64,000 nt of DNA, from assembly GCF_024648885.1 (NCBI RefSeq), contig NZ_JANBBF010000009.1:744001-808000 (forward strand), in the 5' to 3' direction. A program made the position numbers and the translations under genes. Shown in pieces: positions 1 through 8,447 of the stretch. The notes below the pieces were generated by a model. The model was not told where the DNA came from, made no database searches, and saw nothing but the letters and a program-made list of their open reading frames with translations. How positions within the stretch are numbered: position 1 is the stretch's first letter; each line of letters starts with the position of its first letter. The DNA comes from Prauserella salsuginis (GTDB lineage Bacteria > Actinomycetota > Actinomycetes > Mycobacteriales > Pseudonocardiaceae).

Positions 1-1
1 C

Positions 2-436
2 GATCCCGAGTCGAAGACCCGGATGAACGAGAAGGTCAAGCATCGCGAGGCGTTCCGGCCGTTCGCACCGTCCTGTCTCGCCGAACGTGCGGGGGAGTTC
101 TTCGCCAGCGGTTATCCGTCGCCGGTGATGCTGCTGGTGTTCGACGTGCTGGAGCACCAGCGTGAGGTGGTGCCGGCGATCACCCACGTCGACGGCACCG
201 CCCGGGTGCAGACGGTGTCGGAGGAGGACAATCCCCTCTACTACCGCATGATCCAGCACTTCGAGCGGCTGACCGGTGTCCCGATGGTCGTCAACACCTC
301 GTTCAACGACAACGAGGAACCGATCGTCATGACGCCGGCCGACGCCGTGGCGTGCTACCTCAAGACCGATGTGGACGCACTCGCGCTCGGCCCGTTCTGG
401 GTCGAGAAGCCGCGCTTGGAGGACGACGACGCATGA
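2..436 (+). CDS. carbamoyltransferase, C-terminal part (5' end outside window)
   Basis: The reading frame is already open at the left edge, so only the last 144 residues are present. They match the C-terminal domain of NodU/CmcH-type O-carbamoyltransferases: the segment KVKHREAFRPFAPS near the start and the VVNTSFNDNEEPIVMTPADA block are both typical of the family, which moves a carbamoyl group from carbamoyl phosphate to a hydroxyl of a sugar or natural product. The acceptor cannot be judged from this fragment. The stop overlaps the next start by 4 bases (ATGA), so the membrane protein that follows is probably translated with it. This could be the edge of a biosynthetic cluster lying to the left. 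Family assignment is solid; function is open. Confidence 0.85.
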   Translation, partial: DPESKTRMNEKVKHREAFRPFAPSCLAERAGEFFASGYPSPVMLLVFDVLEHQREVVPAITHVDGTARVQTVSEEDNPLYYRMIQHFERLTGVPMVVNTSFNDNEEPIVMTPADAVACYLKTDVDALALGPFWVEKPRLEDDDA

Positions 437-1167
437 CCGCGACGATGCCGGGAGCGGATGCCGCGGCCGGGAGGCCGGGTGGCGACCAGGGCACGGGCTG
501 GGTGGCCGCGCTGTATCGCGCGCGCGGGTGGCTGTGGGTGGTGCCCACGGTTCCCGCGGCGGTACTGGCGCTGCTGATCATGGTGGTGCTGCCGCCCGAC
601 CAGACGCTGGACAACGTGGCGGAATGGGCGTTCAAACTGAGCCCGTTCGCGTTCGCCGTAGTGGCTGTAGCCCTGTTGCCGAAATGGCGCGCCGCCCCGG
701 GACTGCTGTTGCTCGGCGTGATCGGGTACATGGCCTACATCGACACCGAGATGGTCATGCGCATCCAGGAGTTCGGGCGCAACGCCGAGCAGGACGGCTC
801 CTTCGAACCGGTGTACCAGTTCGAGCTGTTCATCACGACCTTCATCGTGCTGTTCATGCTGCTGGCCTACCGGCTGGGCGGGGCCAGAACCGCGAACGTG
901 CTCAAGACCGGTGTGGCGGCGATCCTGGTCGTGGTGTCGGGGCTCAACGACCTGACGTTCTGGGCGCTCAACGACGTGTGGGCGGCGGGATCGCGGCCGT
1001 CGGAACTGCCGTGGGCCTCGCACATCATCGTGTTCACCGGCGTGCCGAGCGTCGCCACTGCGGTCGTGTTCATGGTCGTCCACGTCGTGCTGGCCGCCGT
1101 CGTCATCGCGCTTCCGGTGGGCCGCTGGGTCGACCGGGCGCTGGGAGTCGAACCGGCGCGCGGCTGA
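433..1167 (+). CDS. six-helix integral membrane protein of unknown function
   Basis: The product has 244 residues. I place the start at ATG 433 because it overlaps the carbamoyltransferase stop as ATGA; an upstream in-frame ATG at 352 would lie well inside that gene. About six hydrophobic segments are visible, near residues 30-50, 66-83, 88-104, 128-147, 156-172 and 196-230. The loop around residues 107-127 is polar and acidic. I see no catalytic motif and recognise no family. Its coupling to a carbamoyltransferase suggests a role linked to the modified product, such as anchoring or transport, but this is only inferred from position. Confidence 0.7.
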   Translation: MTATMPGADAAAGRPGGDQGTGWVAALYRARGWLWVVPTVPAAVLALLIMVVLPPDQTLDNVAEWAFKLSPFAFAVVAVALLPKWRAAPGLLLLGVIGYMAYIDTEMVMRIQEFGRNAEQDGSFEPVYQFELFITTFIVLFMLLAYRLGGARTANVLKTGVAAILVVVSGLNDLTFWALNDVWAAGSRPSELPWASHIIVFTGVPSVATAVVFMVVHVVLAAVVIALPVGRWVDRALGVEPARG

Positions 1168-1410
1168 CGATCCGCCCTGCTGCCGGCCTCCTCGCCGGCC
1201 TGCTCACCGGCGAGCAGTGGCGGCGAGCGGCGGCGGTGAGTGGGCGGCGCGGGAGTCCGATGCTCTTGTTCGCCGCGTTGCTCCAGGTCGCGGAGCCGCT
1301 TAAGGTCGTGGACGTTCGCACATCCCGACCGGCCTGCCAGGCCGCCGTCCGCGATCCGCCCCGGCCTCGTGGTGCCGGGTCGCTTCCGCGGCGAAAGGAC
1401 GGTGTTGTCG

Positions 1411-2943
1411 ATGTCCCCGTTGCCTCCGCCCGACCGGTCCCGGTTGGCGTCGCTCGACGAGCATTTCCGGTTCGGACTGTCCGAGGCCGAACTCGACGAG
1501 TTCGGCCCGGCAGTGGCCGGCACCCTCGAACATCCGGAGGCCGTCGAGGAACTGTACCGGCGCACTGCGCCGGCTCCGAAACAGCGGCAGTGGTCCTATC
1601 CGGAGGACAACCCGTGGGGCGCCTGGCACGTGACGACGTCCGTCAGGGAGTCGGAGCAGGGGCCGCTCGCCGGACGGACCGTGGCGATCAAGGACAACGT
1701 CGCCGTGTCCGGGGTGCCGATGATGAACGGTTCGCGCGCCGTCGAGGGCTTCGTCCCGATTCGCGACGCAACGGTCGTCACCCGGCTGCTCGCTGCGGGC
1801 GCGACGATCGCGGGCAAGTCGGTGTGCGAGGACCTGTGCTTCTCCGGCGGGAGTTTCACCTCGAAACCGGGACCGGTGCGCAACCCGTGGGACGGGACAC
1901 GCAACGCGGGCGGCTCCTCCAGCGGGAGCGCCGCGCTCGTCGCCGGCGGCGAAGTGGACCTCGCGCTCGGCGGGGACCAGGGCGGTTCGGTGCGTATGCC
2001 GAGCGCTTTCTGCGGGATCGTCGGGCACAAGCCCACCCACGGGCTCGTGCCCTACACCGGTGCGTTCCCGATCGAGCGGACGATCGACCACCTGGGCCCC
2101 ATGACCCGCACCGTCGAGGACGCGGCCCGCATGCTGACCGTGCTCGCCGGCGTGGACGGGGCCGATCCGCGCCAGCCCACGGAGATCTCCGCCGTCGACT
2201 ACGTGTCGGCGCTCGGCCGGTCCGCGGCGGGCATGCGTGTGGGTGTCGTGACGCAGGGCTTCGACACCCCGGTGTCCGACCCCGCCGTGGACCAGGCGGT
2301 CCGCGCAGGTGTGGACGTGTTGCGCGCGGCGGGGCTGGAGACCGAGGACGTGTCGATCCCGTGGCACGTCGACGTGATGCACGCCTGGAACGTGATCGCC
2401 ACCGAAGGCGCCGCGTACCAGATGCTCGACGGCAACGCCTTCGGCATGAACGTCGAGGACTTCTACGATCCCGAGCTCATCGCGCACTACGGCAGGAACC
2501 GGCTGGAACACGGCGCCGAACTGTCCAAGACGGTCAAACTCGTCGGCCTGTCCGGGCGCTACACGTTCGAGGAAGGCGGTGGCCGGTACTACGCGATGGC
2601 GCGTCACCTGGCGCACCAGGCGCGGGCCGCTTACGACGCCGCGTTGACCCGCTGCGACGTCCTCGTCATGCCGACCGTGCCCTACCCCGCGCGCCCGCTG
2701 CCCGCCGCCGACGTCCCGCTGGGGCAGTACCTGGACACCGCGCTGTCGATGATCGGCAACACCGCGCCGTTCAACACGACCGGCCACCCGGCGTGCAGCG
2801 TGCCCACCGCACCGGTGGACGGCCTGCCCACGGGAATGATGATCGTCGGCAGGCACTTCGAGGACGCGGCGGTGCTGCGGGTGGCACGGACGTTCGAACA
2901 GGCCGTCGGCGGCTTCCCGGCCCCGCCTGCCGGCGACAGGTGA
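1411..2943 (+). CDS. amidase of the amidase-signature family
   Basis: The product has 510 residues and should hydrolyse a carboxamide to the acid and ammonia in the cytoplasm. The Ser-cisSer-Lys triad is visible: Lys94 in AIKDN, the Ser169-171 run in AGGSSSGSA, and Ser193 in GGDQGGSVR. Length, triad positions and the stretch GLVPYTGAFPIERTIDHLGP closely match the enantioselective amidases that follow nitrile hydratase in Rhodococcus. No nitrile hydratase genes lie nearby, so the substrate may be an amide from another source. I chose ATG 1411 because an AAAGGA site lies 11 bases before it; the open frame runs further upstream without a convincing start. It converges on the SDR gene 16 bases downstream. 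The 243 bases before it hold a weak hairpin (1200-1217). Confidence 0.9.
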   Translation: MSPLPPPDRSRLASLDEHFRFGLSEAELDEFGPAVAGTLEHPEAVEELYRRTAPAPKQRQWSYPEDNPWGAWHVTTSVRESEQGPLAGRTVAIKDNVAVSGVPMMNGSRAVEGFVPIRDATVVTRLLAAGATIAGKSVCEDLCFSGGSFTSKPGPVRNPWDGTRNAGGSSSGSAALVAGGEVDLALGGDQGGSVRMPSAFCGIVGHKPTHGLVPYTGAFPIERTIDHLGPMTRTVEDAARMLTVLAGVDGADPRQPTEISAVDYVSALGRSAAGMRVGVVTQGFDTPVSDPAVDQAVRAGVDVLRAAGLETEDVSIPWHVDVMHAWNVIATEGAAYQMLDGNAFGMNVEDFYDPELIAHYGRNRLEHGAELSKTVKLVGLSGRYTFEEGGGRYYAMARHLAHQARAAYDAALTRCDVLVMPTVPYPARPLPAADVPLGQYLDTALSMIGNTAPFNTTGHPACSVPTAPVDGLPTGMMIVGRHFEDAAVLRVARTFEQAVGGFPAPPAGDR

Positions 2944-2959
2944 CCGGTGACCGGCCGGC

Positions 2960-3766
2960 TCAGCCGGGTGCGCAGGTCATGGCCAGGCCGCCGTCGACCG
3001 GCAGGCACACCCCGTTGACGTAGGCGGCCTCGTCGGAGGCCAGGAACAGGCTCGCGTTGGCGACATCCCACGGGGTGCCCATCCGCCCCGTGGGGCTCGC
3101 CGCGTGGCGGTCGGCCATGAGCTCGTCGATCGACCCCGCCTGCGACGCCAGCTGTTGGCGCACGAGGGGCGTCTCGATGAAACCGGGTGCCACGGCGTTG
3201 GCGCGGATACCGCGGGCGGCGTACGTCAGCGCCAGCGACACCGTCGCCTGGTTCACCGCGGCCTTCGCCGACATGTACGCCGGGTACTCGTAACCGACGT
3301 GGCGCAGCGCCGCGAGCGACGAGACGTTGACGATGGCCCCGCTGCCGCGGTCCAGCATGGCCGGCAGCACGTGCTTGCACGCCAGGAACACACCGTCCAC
3401 ATTGAGCGCGAATGCGCGGCGCCATTCCTCCAGGCTCAGCTCCATCGGACCGCCCAACACCGTGACACCCACGTTGTTGTGCAGGATGTCCGCAGGCCCG
3501 AACGCCTCGGCCGCACGGCCGACGGCGTCGGCGACCTGGCCCGCGTCGGTGACGTCCGCGGTGATCGCCGTCGCCGAACCGCCCTCGGCGCGGATCGCAT
3601 CGACGGTGTGGTCCGCCGCCTCCGCGCTGACGTCCACGACGGCGACCGACGCCCCGTGCCGGGCGTAGGTCATCGCGGCGGCCTGGCCGTTGGTCGCTCC
3701 GTCCGGCCCGCCACCGCCGCCGAACACGAGTGCCGTCCGGCCGGCAAGTCGTGGAGTGTCGGTCAT
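2960..3766 (-). CDS. short-chain dehydrogenase/reductase (SDR)
   Basis: The product has 268 residues, a normal length for a classical SDR that oxidises or reduces a hydroxyl/keto group with NAD(P). The catalytic set is present: Ser in IVNVSS, and Tyr and Lys in YPAYMSAKAAV. HNNVG stands for the usual NNAG. The cofactor loop is unusual: GGGGGPDGATNGQA replaces the ordinary TGxxxGxG. It is the last gene of a leftward operon (IclR, thiolase, CoA ligase, PCC protein, SDR), and its ATG overlaps the PCC protein's stop as ATGA. In a CoA-thioester pathway it would fit a 3-hydroxyacyl or alcohol dehydrogenase step. Substrate unknown. Confidence 0.88.
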   Translation of the reverse strand: MTDTPRLAGRTALVFGGGGGPDGATNGQAAAMTYARHGASVAVVDVSAEAADHTVDAIRAEGGSATAITADVTDAGQVADAVGRAAEAFGPADILHNNVGVTVLGGPMELSLEEWRRAFALNVDGVFLACKHVLPAMLDRGSGAIVNVSSLAALRHVGYEYPAYMSAKAAVNQATVSLALTYAARGIRANAVAPGFIETPLVRQQLASQAGSIDELMADRHAASPTGRMGTPWDVANASLFLASDEAAYVNGVCLPVDGGLAMTCAPG

Positions 3767-4674
3767 GCTGGCGCCTCCTCGGCGGTGTTGTCGATGTCGC
3801 GGGATATCGCACCGGAATCGGCGCGCTCGACGTACAGCTCGAACGTCACCGCCACCGGGTTCTGCCCCGGCAGTACGAGGCCCGAGTGCACGTCACCGTT
3901 GCGGTCCACGAGCGACGCGGTGAGCACGGCCTCGCCGTCGGCGACGGTGCCGGTGAGCGAGGTGAACTCGGTGGCGGGCCAGTCTGCCTCCGCGATCCGG
4001 CCGGGACCGGTGCGCAGCCGCGCGCCGACGGTGCTGCCCAGGCTGGCGCGGACCACCGCGGAACGGAAACCCGCCCGTGCCGCCACGTCCGTGACCGCGG
4101 TGTGCAGGTCTTCGCCGGGGCGGATGCGCGCCGCGACGGCCTGCGTGGCCGCCGCCTCCCAGCGCGGGTGCGGGCTGAACGCGGGCATCGCCGTCTCCGG
4201 GCAGGTGTCGCTGACGTACGCGACGTCGTGCAGCAACCGCATCGTCGCTTCGATCGGCACCGCGCCGACCGTCGTGTCCGGCAGCAGATGGCCGCCGCGG
4301 ACACGTCCGTGCTCGTCGAGCCAGGTGGCGTGCACGTGTGCGAACCCCGAACCCTCACGGCTCCCCACGGTCGCGGAACCGCCCAGTACGAAACACGGAC
4401 CGGCGGGTTCGTAGGTCTCACTGAAGTAGGCGGGACGCTCGGCGCCGACGGCCGGGTGCACGTAGCGCAGCGTGCCGAAGCTGCCGTGCACCAGTTCGAC
4501 GCACGCCGCACGGTGACCTGCGGACTCGGTGATCCGCCACAGCTCCGCTGCGACGCGCGCGCCGGGCGGCAGCTCCGTCCGCACGACCGTCACGCCGGTG
4601 GGCACCGACACGATCCGCTCCGCCGAGCGGGGCCCGGGGTGCTGCAGTGGGAACCCGGCCCGGTGCGCGGTCAC
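3763..4674 (-). CDS. protein with two PCC/DUF296-like domains
   Basis: The product has 303 residues. The middle part, HVHATWLDEHGRVRGGHLL followed by a Gly-Ala-hydrophobic strand, is the signature of the PCC (DUF296) fold known from plant AHL proteins and small bacterial proteins of unclear role. The C-terminal third (LTASLVDRNGDVHSGLVL) looks like a second, weaker copy, so this is probably a tandem protein. Start is GTG 4674, which overlaps the CoA-ligase stop as GTGA; longer open frame upstream is a shadow of the ligase. The stop overlaps the SDR start as ATGA. Tight coupling between two metabolic enzymes argues for an enzymatic or ligand-binding role rather than DNA binding. Exact function unknown. 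Confidence 0.75.
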   Translation of the reverse strand: MTAHRAGFPLQHPGPRSAERIVSVPTGVTVVRTELPPGARVAAELWRITESAGHRAACVELVHGSFGTLRYVHPAVGAERPAYFSETYEPAGPCFVLGGSATVGSREGSGFAHVHATWLDEHGRVRGGHLLPDTTVGAVPIEATMRLLHDVAYVSDTCPETAMPAFSPHPRWEAAATQAVAARIRPGEDLHTAVTDVAARAGFRSAVVRASLGSTVGARLRTGPGRIAEADWPATEFTSLTGTVADGEAVLTASLVDRNGDVHSGLVLPGQNPVAVTFELYVERADSGAISRDIDNTAEEAPA

Positions 4675-6224
4675 GACTCCGCCAATCGCTGCTTGATGGT
4701 GCGTTTGACCACCTTGCCGTATCCCGACTTCGGGATCTCGTCCCACCACACGAAGCGTTTCGGGATCTTGTACCGCGCGAGCGAGTCCCCGAGCCACGAC
4801 CGCAACTCCTCGTCGTCGGCGATGGTGCCGTCGGCGGCGACACAGACCGCCACGCCGATCTCGCCCCATTTCGGGTCCGGTACACCCACAACCGCCGCCT
4901 CGGCCACGGCCGGATGGTGCAACAGGCGTTCTTCGATCTCCCGTGGGTACACATTGGACCCACCCGAGATGAACATGTCGGAAGCCCTGCCCGTGACGTA
5001 GACATATCCCTCGTCGTCGACCATGCCGAGATCCCCGGTGCGGAACCATCCGTCGCGGAAGGACTCGGCGTTGGCCTCGTCGTTGCGCAGGTAGCCGGCG
5101 AACACCGCGGGGCCCGCCACACAGATCTCGCCCTGCTCTCCCGTGGCCAGTTCCGTACCGTCGGAGTCCTGGATGCTGACCTGCATTCCGGTGCGCGGAT
5201 GACCACAGGTGCCGTACTCGACGCCGTCCGGCGGCCTGCGGTCGTGCTCGTCCGGTGGCAGCACCGTGATGTTGCCGGTGACCTCGCCCAGTCCGTAGTA
5301 CTGCACGAGCACGTCGCCGAGCACCGCGCGGGCGCGTTGCTGATCGGCGCGGTACATGGGTGCGCCTGCATAGATCACGTAGCGCAGCGAGCCGAGGTCG
5401 TGGTGGGCCGCCTCCGGCGCCTGGGCGAGCGTCGTGAGGATCGTCGGCACGGTGAAGGCGTTGGTCACCCGCTCGGCCTCGACGAGCCGCCAGACCTCCG
5501 CGGGCTCCAGCCGGGTCGACGTGGGCAGCACGGTCTTCGCGCCCCGTGCGACCTGCGGCAGCAGGTGGATCCCGGCGCCGTGGGACAGCGGCGCGACCAC
5601 GATCTGCGCGTCGTCGGCGCCGAGGCCGGGCATCAGGTCGCAGAGATGGTTGTTGACGACGAAGCCCAGCTGGTCGTGGGTCAGCACGACGGCCTTGGGT
5701 CTGCCACTGGTGCCGGACGTGAAGAAGTACCAGGCGTGGTCACCGTTCCACACGGGCTCGTCCGGTTCGCCGGCCTGCGGGATGGGCAGGCCGGCGATCG
5801 CACCGTCGGCACCGGACGCGGCGCCGATCCACAGCGTGCCGCCGGTGAGCTCCGAGGCCGCGGCGACGGCATCGGCATGGTCGGCGTAGTCGGTGTGGCA
5901 GATGAGCGCAGCGGGCGTGGTCAGTTCGGCCAGCCCGGCGACCTCGGACGGGGTGAGGCGGAAGTTGGCGGGGGCGAACACTGCGCCCGCGCGCCACACC
6001 CCGAACATCGCCGCGATGAATTCGACGTGGTTGGGCGAGTGCACGAGCACCGCGTCACCACGGCCGATGCCCCGGCGGCGCAGCTCGACGGCGACCGCGG
6101 ACGCACGCGTGTCCAGGTCCCGCCACGTCAGCCGCGTCGAGCCGGACACGACGGCGTCGCGGCCGGACAGCCGGGTGGCCGTCGCGGTCAGCAGATGGGC
6201 CAGGTTGACGGCACGCAGGGTCAT
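4671..6224 (-). CDS. acyl-CoA synthetase (AMP-forming)
   Basis: The product has 517 residues and belongs to the ANL superfamily: it activates a carboxylic acid with ATP and ligates it to CoA. Visible motifs are the P-loop-like YFFTSGTSGRPKAVVLTH (about residues 165-182), the YYGLGEVTG motif, the hinge-region GWFRTGDLG and GRASDMFISGGSNVYP, and the C-terminal lysine in KSGYGKVVKR. It overlaps the thiolase stop at 6221-6224 (ATGA) and the PCC gene at 4671-4674 (GTGA). With a divergent TRAP transporter importing an organic acid, this enzyme probably makes the first CoA thioester of the pathway. The acid's identity cannot be told from sequence; a medium-chain or aromatic acid is possible. Confidence 0.92.
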   Translation of the reverse strand: MTLRAVNLAHLLTATATRLSGRDAVVSGSTRLTWRDLDTRASAVAVELRRRGIGRGDAVLVHSPNHVEFIAAMFGVWRAGAVFAPANFRLTPSEVAGLAELTTPAALICHTDYADHADAVAAASELTGGTLWIGAASGADGAIAGLPIPQAGEPDEPVWNGDHAWYFFTSGTSGRPKAVVLTHDQLGFVVNNHLCDLMPGLGADDAQIVVAPLSHGAGIHLLPQVARGAKTVLPTSTRLEPAEVWRLVEAERVTNAFTVPTILTTLAQAPEAAHHDLGSLRYVIYAGAPMYRADQQRARAVLGDVLVQYYGLGEVTGNITVLPPDEHDRRPPDGVEYGTCGHPRTGMQVSIQDSDGTELATGEQGEICVAGPAVFAGYLRNDEANAESFRDGWFRTGDLGMVDDEGYVYVTGRASDMFISGGSNVYPREIEERLLHHPAVAEAAVVGVPDPKWGEIGVAVCVAADGTIADDEELRSWLGDSLARYKIPKRFVWWDEIPKSGYGKVVKRTIKQRLAES

Positions 6225-7393
6225 CGCACCCGCTCCAGCACCGAGCAGTAGTTGGCGACCGCGACGCCGCCCATGTTGAACACCGCGGCGAGTTCGGCTC
6301 CGGGGACCTGCATCTCGCCTGCGTCGCCGGTCAGCTGAAGGGCTGCCATGATGTGTTGCGACACCCCGGTTGCGCCGATGGGATGCCCCTTCGACTTGAG
6401 CCCGCCCGACGGGTTCACCGGTAGCTCGCCGTCGCGTTCGGTGCGTCCGGAGTCGATGACGGTGGCACCCTTGCCCGGCTCGGCCAGGCCGAACGCCTCG
6501 TACTGCAGCAGCTCGGCCACGGTGAAGCAGTCGTGCGTCTCGATGAGGTCCAGGTCGGACAGTCCGGCACCGGCCTCGGCCGTGGCCCGGGTGAACGCCG
6601 ACTTCGCGCCCGCGAAGGCGAGCACGTCGTCGCGGCGGCTCAGCGGCAGGTGATCGTTGGCGTGGGCCCTGCCGCGCCAGCCCACGGCGCGCGGTGCGCT
6701 CGCGGCGACGTCCGGGGAGGCCACGACGAGTGCGGCGGCGCCGTCGGAGACCAGTGAGCAGTCCGTGCGGCGGAGCGGATCGGCCACGAGCGGGTTGCGG
6801 TCCGACGCCTCGGCGCAGAACTCGAAGCCGAGGTCCTTGCGCAGGTGCGCGTACGGATTGCCGACACCGTTGCGGTGGTTCTTCGCGGCGATGCGGGCGA
6901 GCGTGTCGCGATGGTCGCCGTATCGCTCGAAGTAGTCACGGGCGATCCCGGCGAACACGCCCGCGAAACTGCCCGCCTGCTCCTCCTCCTTGCGGTAGGA
7001 GGCGGTGAGCAGCGCGTCGCCCACGACCTCGGGCTCGGCCGCCGTCATCTTTTCCGCACCGGCGACCAGTGCGATCCGGCCGCGGCCCGACTGCACGAAG
7101 TCCAGCGCCGTGAACAGTGCCGACGATCCGGTCGCGCAGGCGTTCTCGGTGTGCACCGCGGGCACGGTCGCCAGCTCGGGCCTGCCCGCACCGACCAGGC
7201 CCGCTTCGAAACCCTGCCGGGAGAACCCGCCGTTGAACACGCCGACGAAGATCCCGTCGACGTCTCCGGGTTCGGTGCCCGCGTGGTCGAGGGCGGCGCC
7301 GGTGACACCGGCCAGCAGCGCTTCCACGTCCGGTTCGGACGCCTTACCGAACCGGGAATGCGCCCAGCCGATGATCGCGGGGGTGGTTGTCAT
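6221..7393 (-). CDS. SCP2-thiolase-like acyltransferase
   Basis: The product has 390 residues in the thiolase superfamily, expected to act on an acyl-CoA. The nucleophilic cysteine is Cys86 in TENACATGSS, and the histidine is in NPSGGLKSKGHPIGATG. The C-terminal motif is FNMGGVAVANY instead of the second-cysteine CGGGxG of degradative thiolases. That points to the SCP2-thiolase branch, whose bacterial members include acetyl-CoA acetyltransferase-like proteins of steroid and aromatic side-chain breakdown and some non-thiolase aldolases. The start at ATG 7393 overlaps the IclR regulator's stop (ATGA). It likely performs the C-C cleavage step after the CoA ligase. Without the usual partner DUF35/OB-fold gene its exact reaction is uncertain. 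Confidence 0.85.
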   Translation of the reverse strand: MTTTPAIIGWAHSRFGKASEPDVEALLAGVTGAALDHAGTEPGDVDGIFVGVFNGGFSRQGFEAGLVGAGRPELATVPAVHTENACATGSSALFTALDFVQSGRGRIALVAGAEKMTAAEPEVVGDALLTASYRKEEEQAGSFAGVFAGIARDYFERYGDHRDTLARIAAKNHRNGVGNPYAHLRKDLGFEFCAEASDRNPLVADPLRRTDCSLVSDGAAALVVASPDVAASAPRAVGWRGRAHANDHLPLSRRDDVLAFAGAKSAFTRATAEAGAGLSDLDLIETHDCFTVAELLQYEAFGLAEPGKGATVIDSGRTERDGELPVNPSGGLKSKGHPIGATGVSQHIMAALQLTGDAGEMQVPGAELAAVFNMGGVAVANYCSVLERVR

Positions 7394-8319
7394 GATCGTC
7401 CTCTCGCGGATCGGGACTTCTGAGAATCGGTCAGTGCGGCACGGATGGACCGTGCCTCCGCGTGCAGCAGTGCGGCGAGTTCGTCGCGCCGGGCGCCGTC
7501 GAAGCGTTCGGCGATACTGGCGACGCTCAGCGCGGCGACCGGCCGGTCGGCGGGGTCGCGCACCGCGACGCCGAGTGCCCAGGACCCGGCGATGACGCGG
7601 CCGTCGTTCAGCGCGTACCCGTTCTGACGGGACCGGTGCACGAGGTCGTGCAGCGTGTCGTCGTCGAATCCGGGGTAGTGGTCGCGGGTCGTGGCCGTCG
7701 AGGCCAGCACGTCTTCGACGTCGTCGTCGGACAGTGCGCTGAGAATGGCGAGACTGCCCGCGCCGATGCCCAGCGGGTGCCGGTCGCCGACGGCCAGGGC
7801 GTAGTTGCGGATCGGACCGGGACCCTCCTGTCTGCGCGTGCACACGCCGTAGCTGCCGTGGCGCACGGTCAGGAACGTCGTGTCCGTCGAGGAGTCCGCG
7901 ATCCGGATGAGGCTGTCGGTGCTCGCCTCGCCGAGGTCGTCGGCCCGGTGGCCCGCCAGCTCGCCGAGCACACCCGCCTGCAGCCCGAGGCGGTAGCACG
8001 CCGTGTCGGGATCCTGTTCGACGTATCCCTCGGCGACCAGCGCGACGAGGATCCGGTGCACACTCGCCTTCGGGCGGCCGCTGACGCGCGTGAGCTCGGC
8101 GAGTGACGCGCCGTCCGGGCGGTCACGAGCCAGCACACCGACGAGATTCAGCAGCACGAGTGCCCGCTGGATGCTCTGCGATCCGGACGGCCGGTCGGCG
8201 CCGTCGTCGGCGGTGTGAGCGATGGTCCATGATGCGGACCTACGTGCTGCTTTTCCAAGCTCAGGAGGGGGCGCGGCGGGTCGCGGCGCGTCGGCATCGG
8301 CGCTCACATCAGCCATCAT
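7390..8319 (-). CDS. IclR-family transcriptional regulator, first gene of catabolic operon
   Basis: The product has about 309 residues, with the IclR winged helix near residues 48-112 (SIQRALVLLNLVGVL, LAELTRVSGRPKASVHRIL) and an effector domain behind it. The N-terminal extension of about 45 residues is longer than usual and low in conservation. Two adjacent ATG codons, 8319 and 8316, are possible; I take 8319. The stop overlaps the thiolase ATG, so regulator and enzymes are made from one mRNA, implying autoregulation. A perfect inverted repeat lies 24 bases upstream of the start, and a second weaker copy lies inside the first codons. IclR proteins usually sense the pathway substrate; here this should be the acid carried by the divergent TRAP system. 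Confidence 0.9.
   Translation of the reverse strand: MMADVSADADAPRPAAPPPELGKAARRSASWTIAHTADDGADRPSGSQSIQRALVLLNLVGVLARDRPDGASLAELTRVSGRPKASVHRILVALVAEGYVEQDPDTACYRLGLQAGVLGELAGHRADDLGEASTDSLIRIADSSTDTTFLTVRHGSYGVCTRRQEGPGPIRNYALAVGDRHPLGIGAGSLAILSALSDDDVEDVLASTATTRDHYPGFDDDTLHDLVHRSRQNGYALNDGRVIAGSWALGVAVRDPADRPVAALSVASIAERFDGARRDELAALLHAEARSIRAALTDSQKSRSARGRS
8222..8242. promoter_or_regulatory. secondary operator-like site inside iclR
   Basis: ATGGTCCA, 5 bases, then CGGACCTA. The left arm is identical to the perfect site at 8343-8363, the spacer length is the same, and the right arm keeps 5 of 8 bases. It lies 121 bases from the main site, within the first 35 codons of the regulator. A second IclR contact for looping or autorepression is inferred. 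Confidence 0.4.
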
Positions 8320-8342
8320 GGGTCGATTCGAGCCGGACCGCA

Positions 8343-8363
8343 ATGGTCCATATTGTGGACCAT
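8343..8363. promoter_or_regulatory. IclR operator (perfect inverted repeat)
   Basis: ATGGTCCA-TATTG-TGGACCAT: perfect 8-base arms with a 5-base spacer, in the 128-base gap between the divergent iclR and dctP genes. It stands just upstream of a TTGACA box (8380-8385). Position and symmetry make it the likely binding site of the adjacent IclR protein and a shared switch for both operons. Confidence 0.65.
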
Positions 8364-8379
8364 GGATCGCGAATGTGCA

Positions 8380-8409
8380 TTGACATCGCTGATCGGCTTC
8401 TCTCAATAT
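8380..8409 (+). promoter_or_regulatory. candidate promoter of dctPQM
   Basis: A perfect TTGACA (8380-8385) is followed after about 17-18 bases by a weak AT-rich -10 region (TCAATAT, 8403-8409). The dctP ribosome site GAGGAG (8433-8438) lies just downstream. The -10 match is poor, so this is a suggestion only. Confidence 0.4.
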
Positions 8410-8447
8410 CGGTGTGCCCTTCCGGGGCGGACGAGGAGAAACGGACA

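Noticed and set aside
369-3023. Very long plus-strand open frame (884 codons) across three genes
   Set aside because: Composition is Arg/Gly/Ala-rich with no domain; it is the out-of-frame shadow of GC-rich genes at 433-1167 and 1411-2943.
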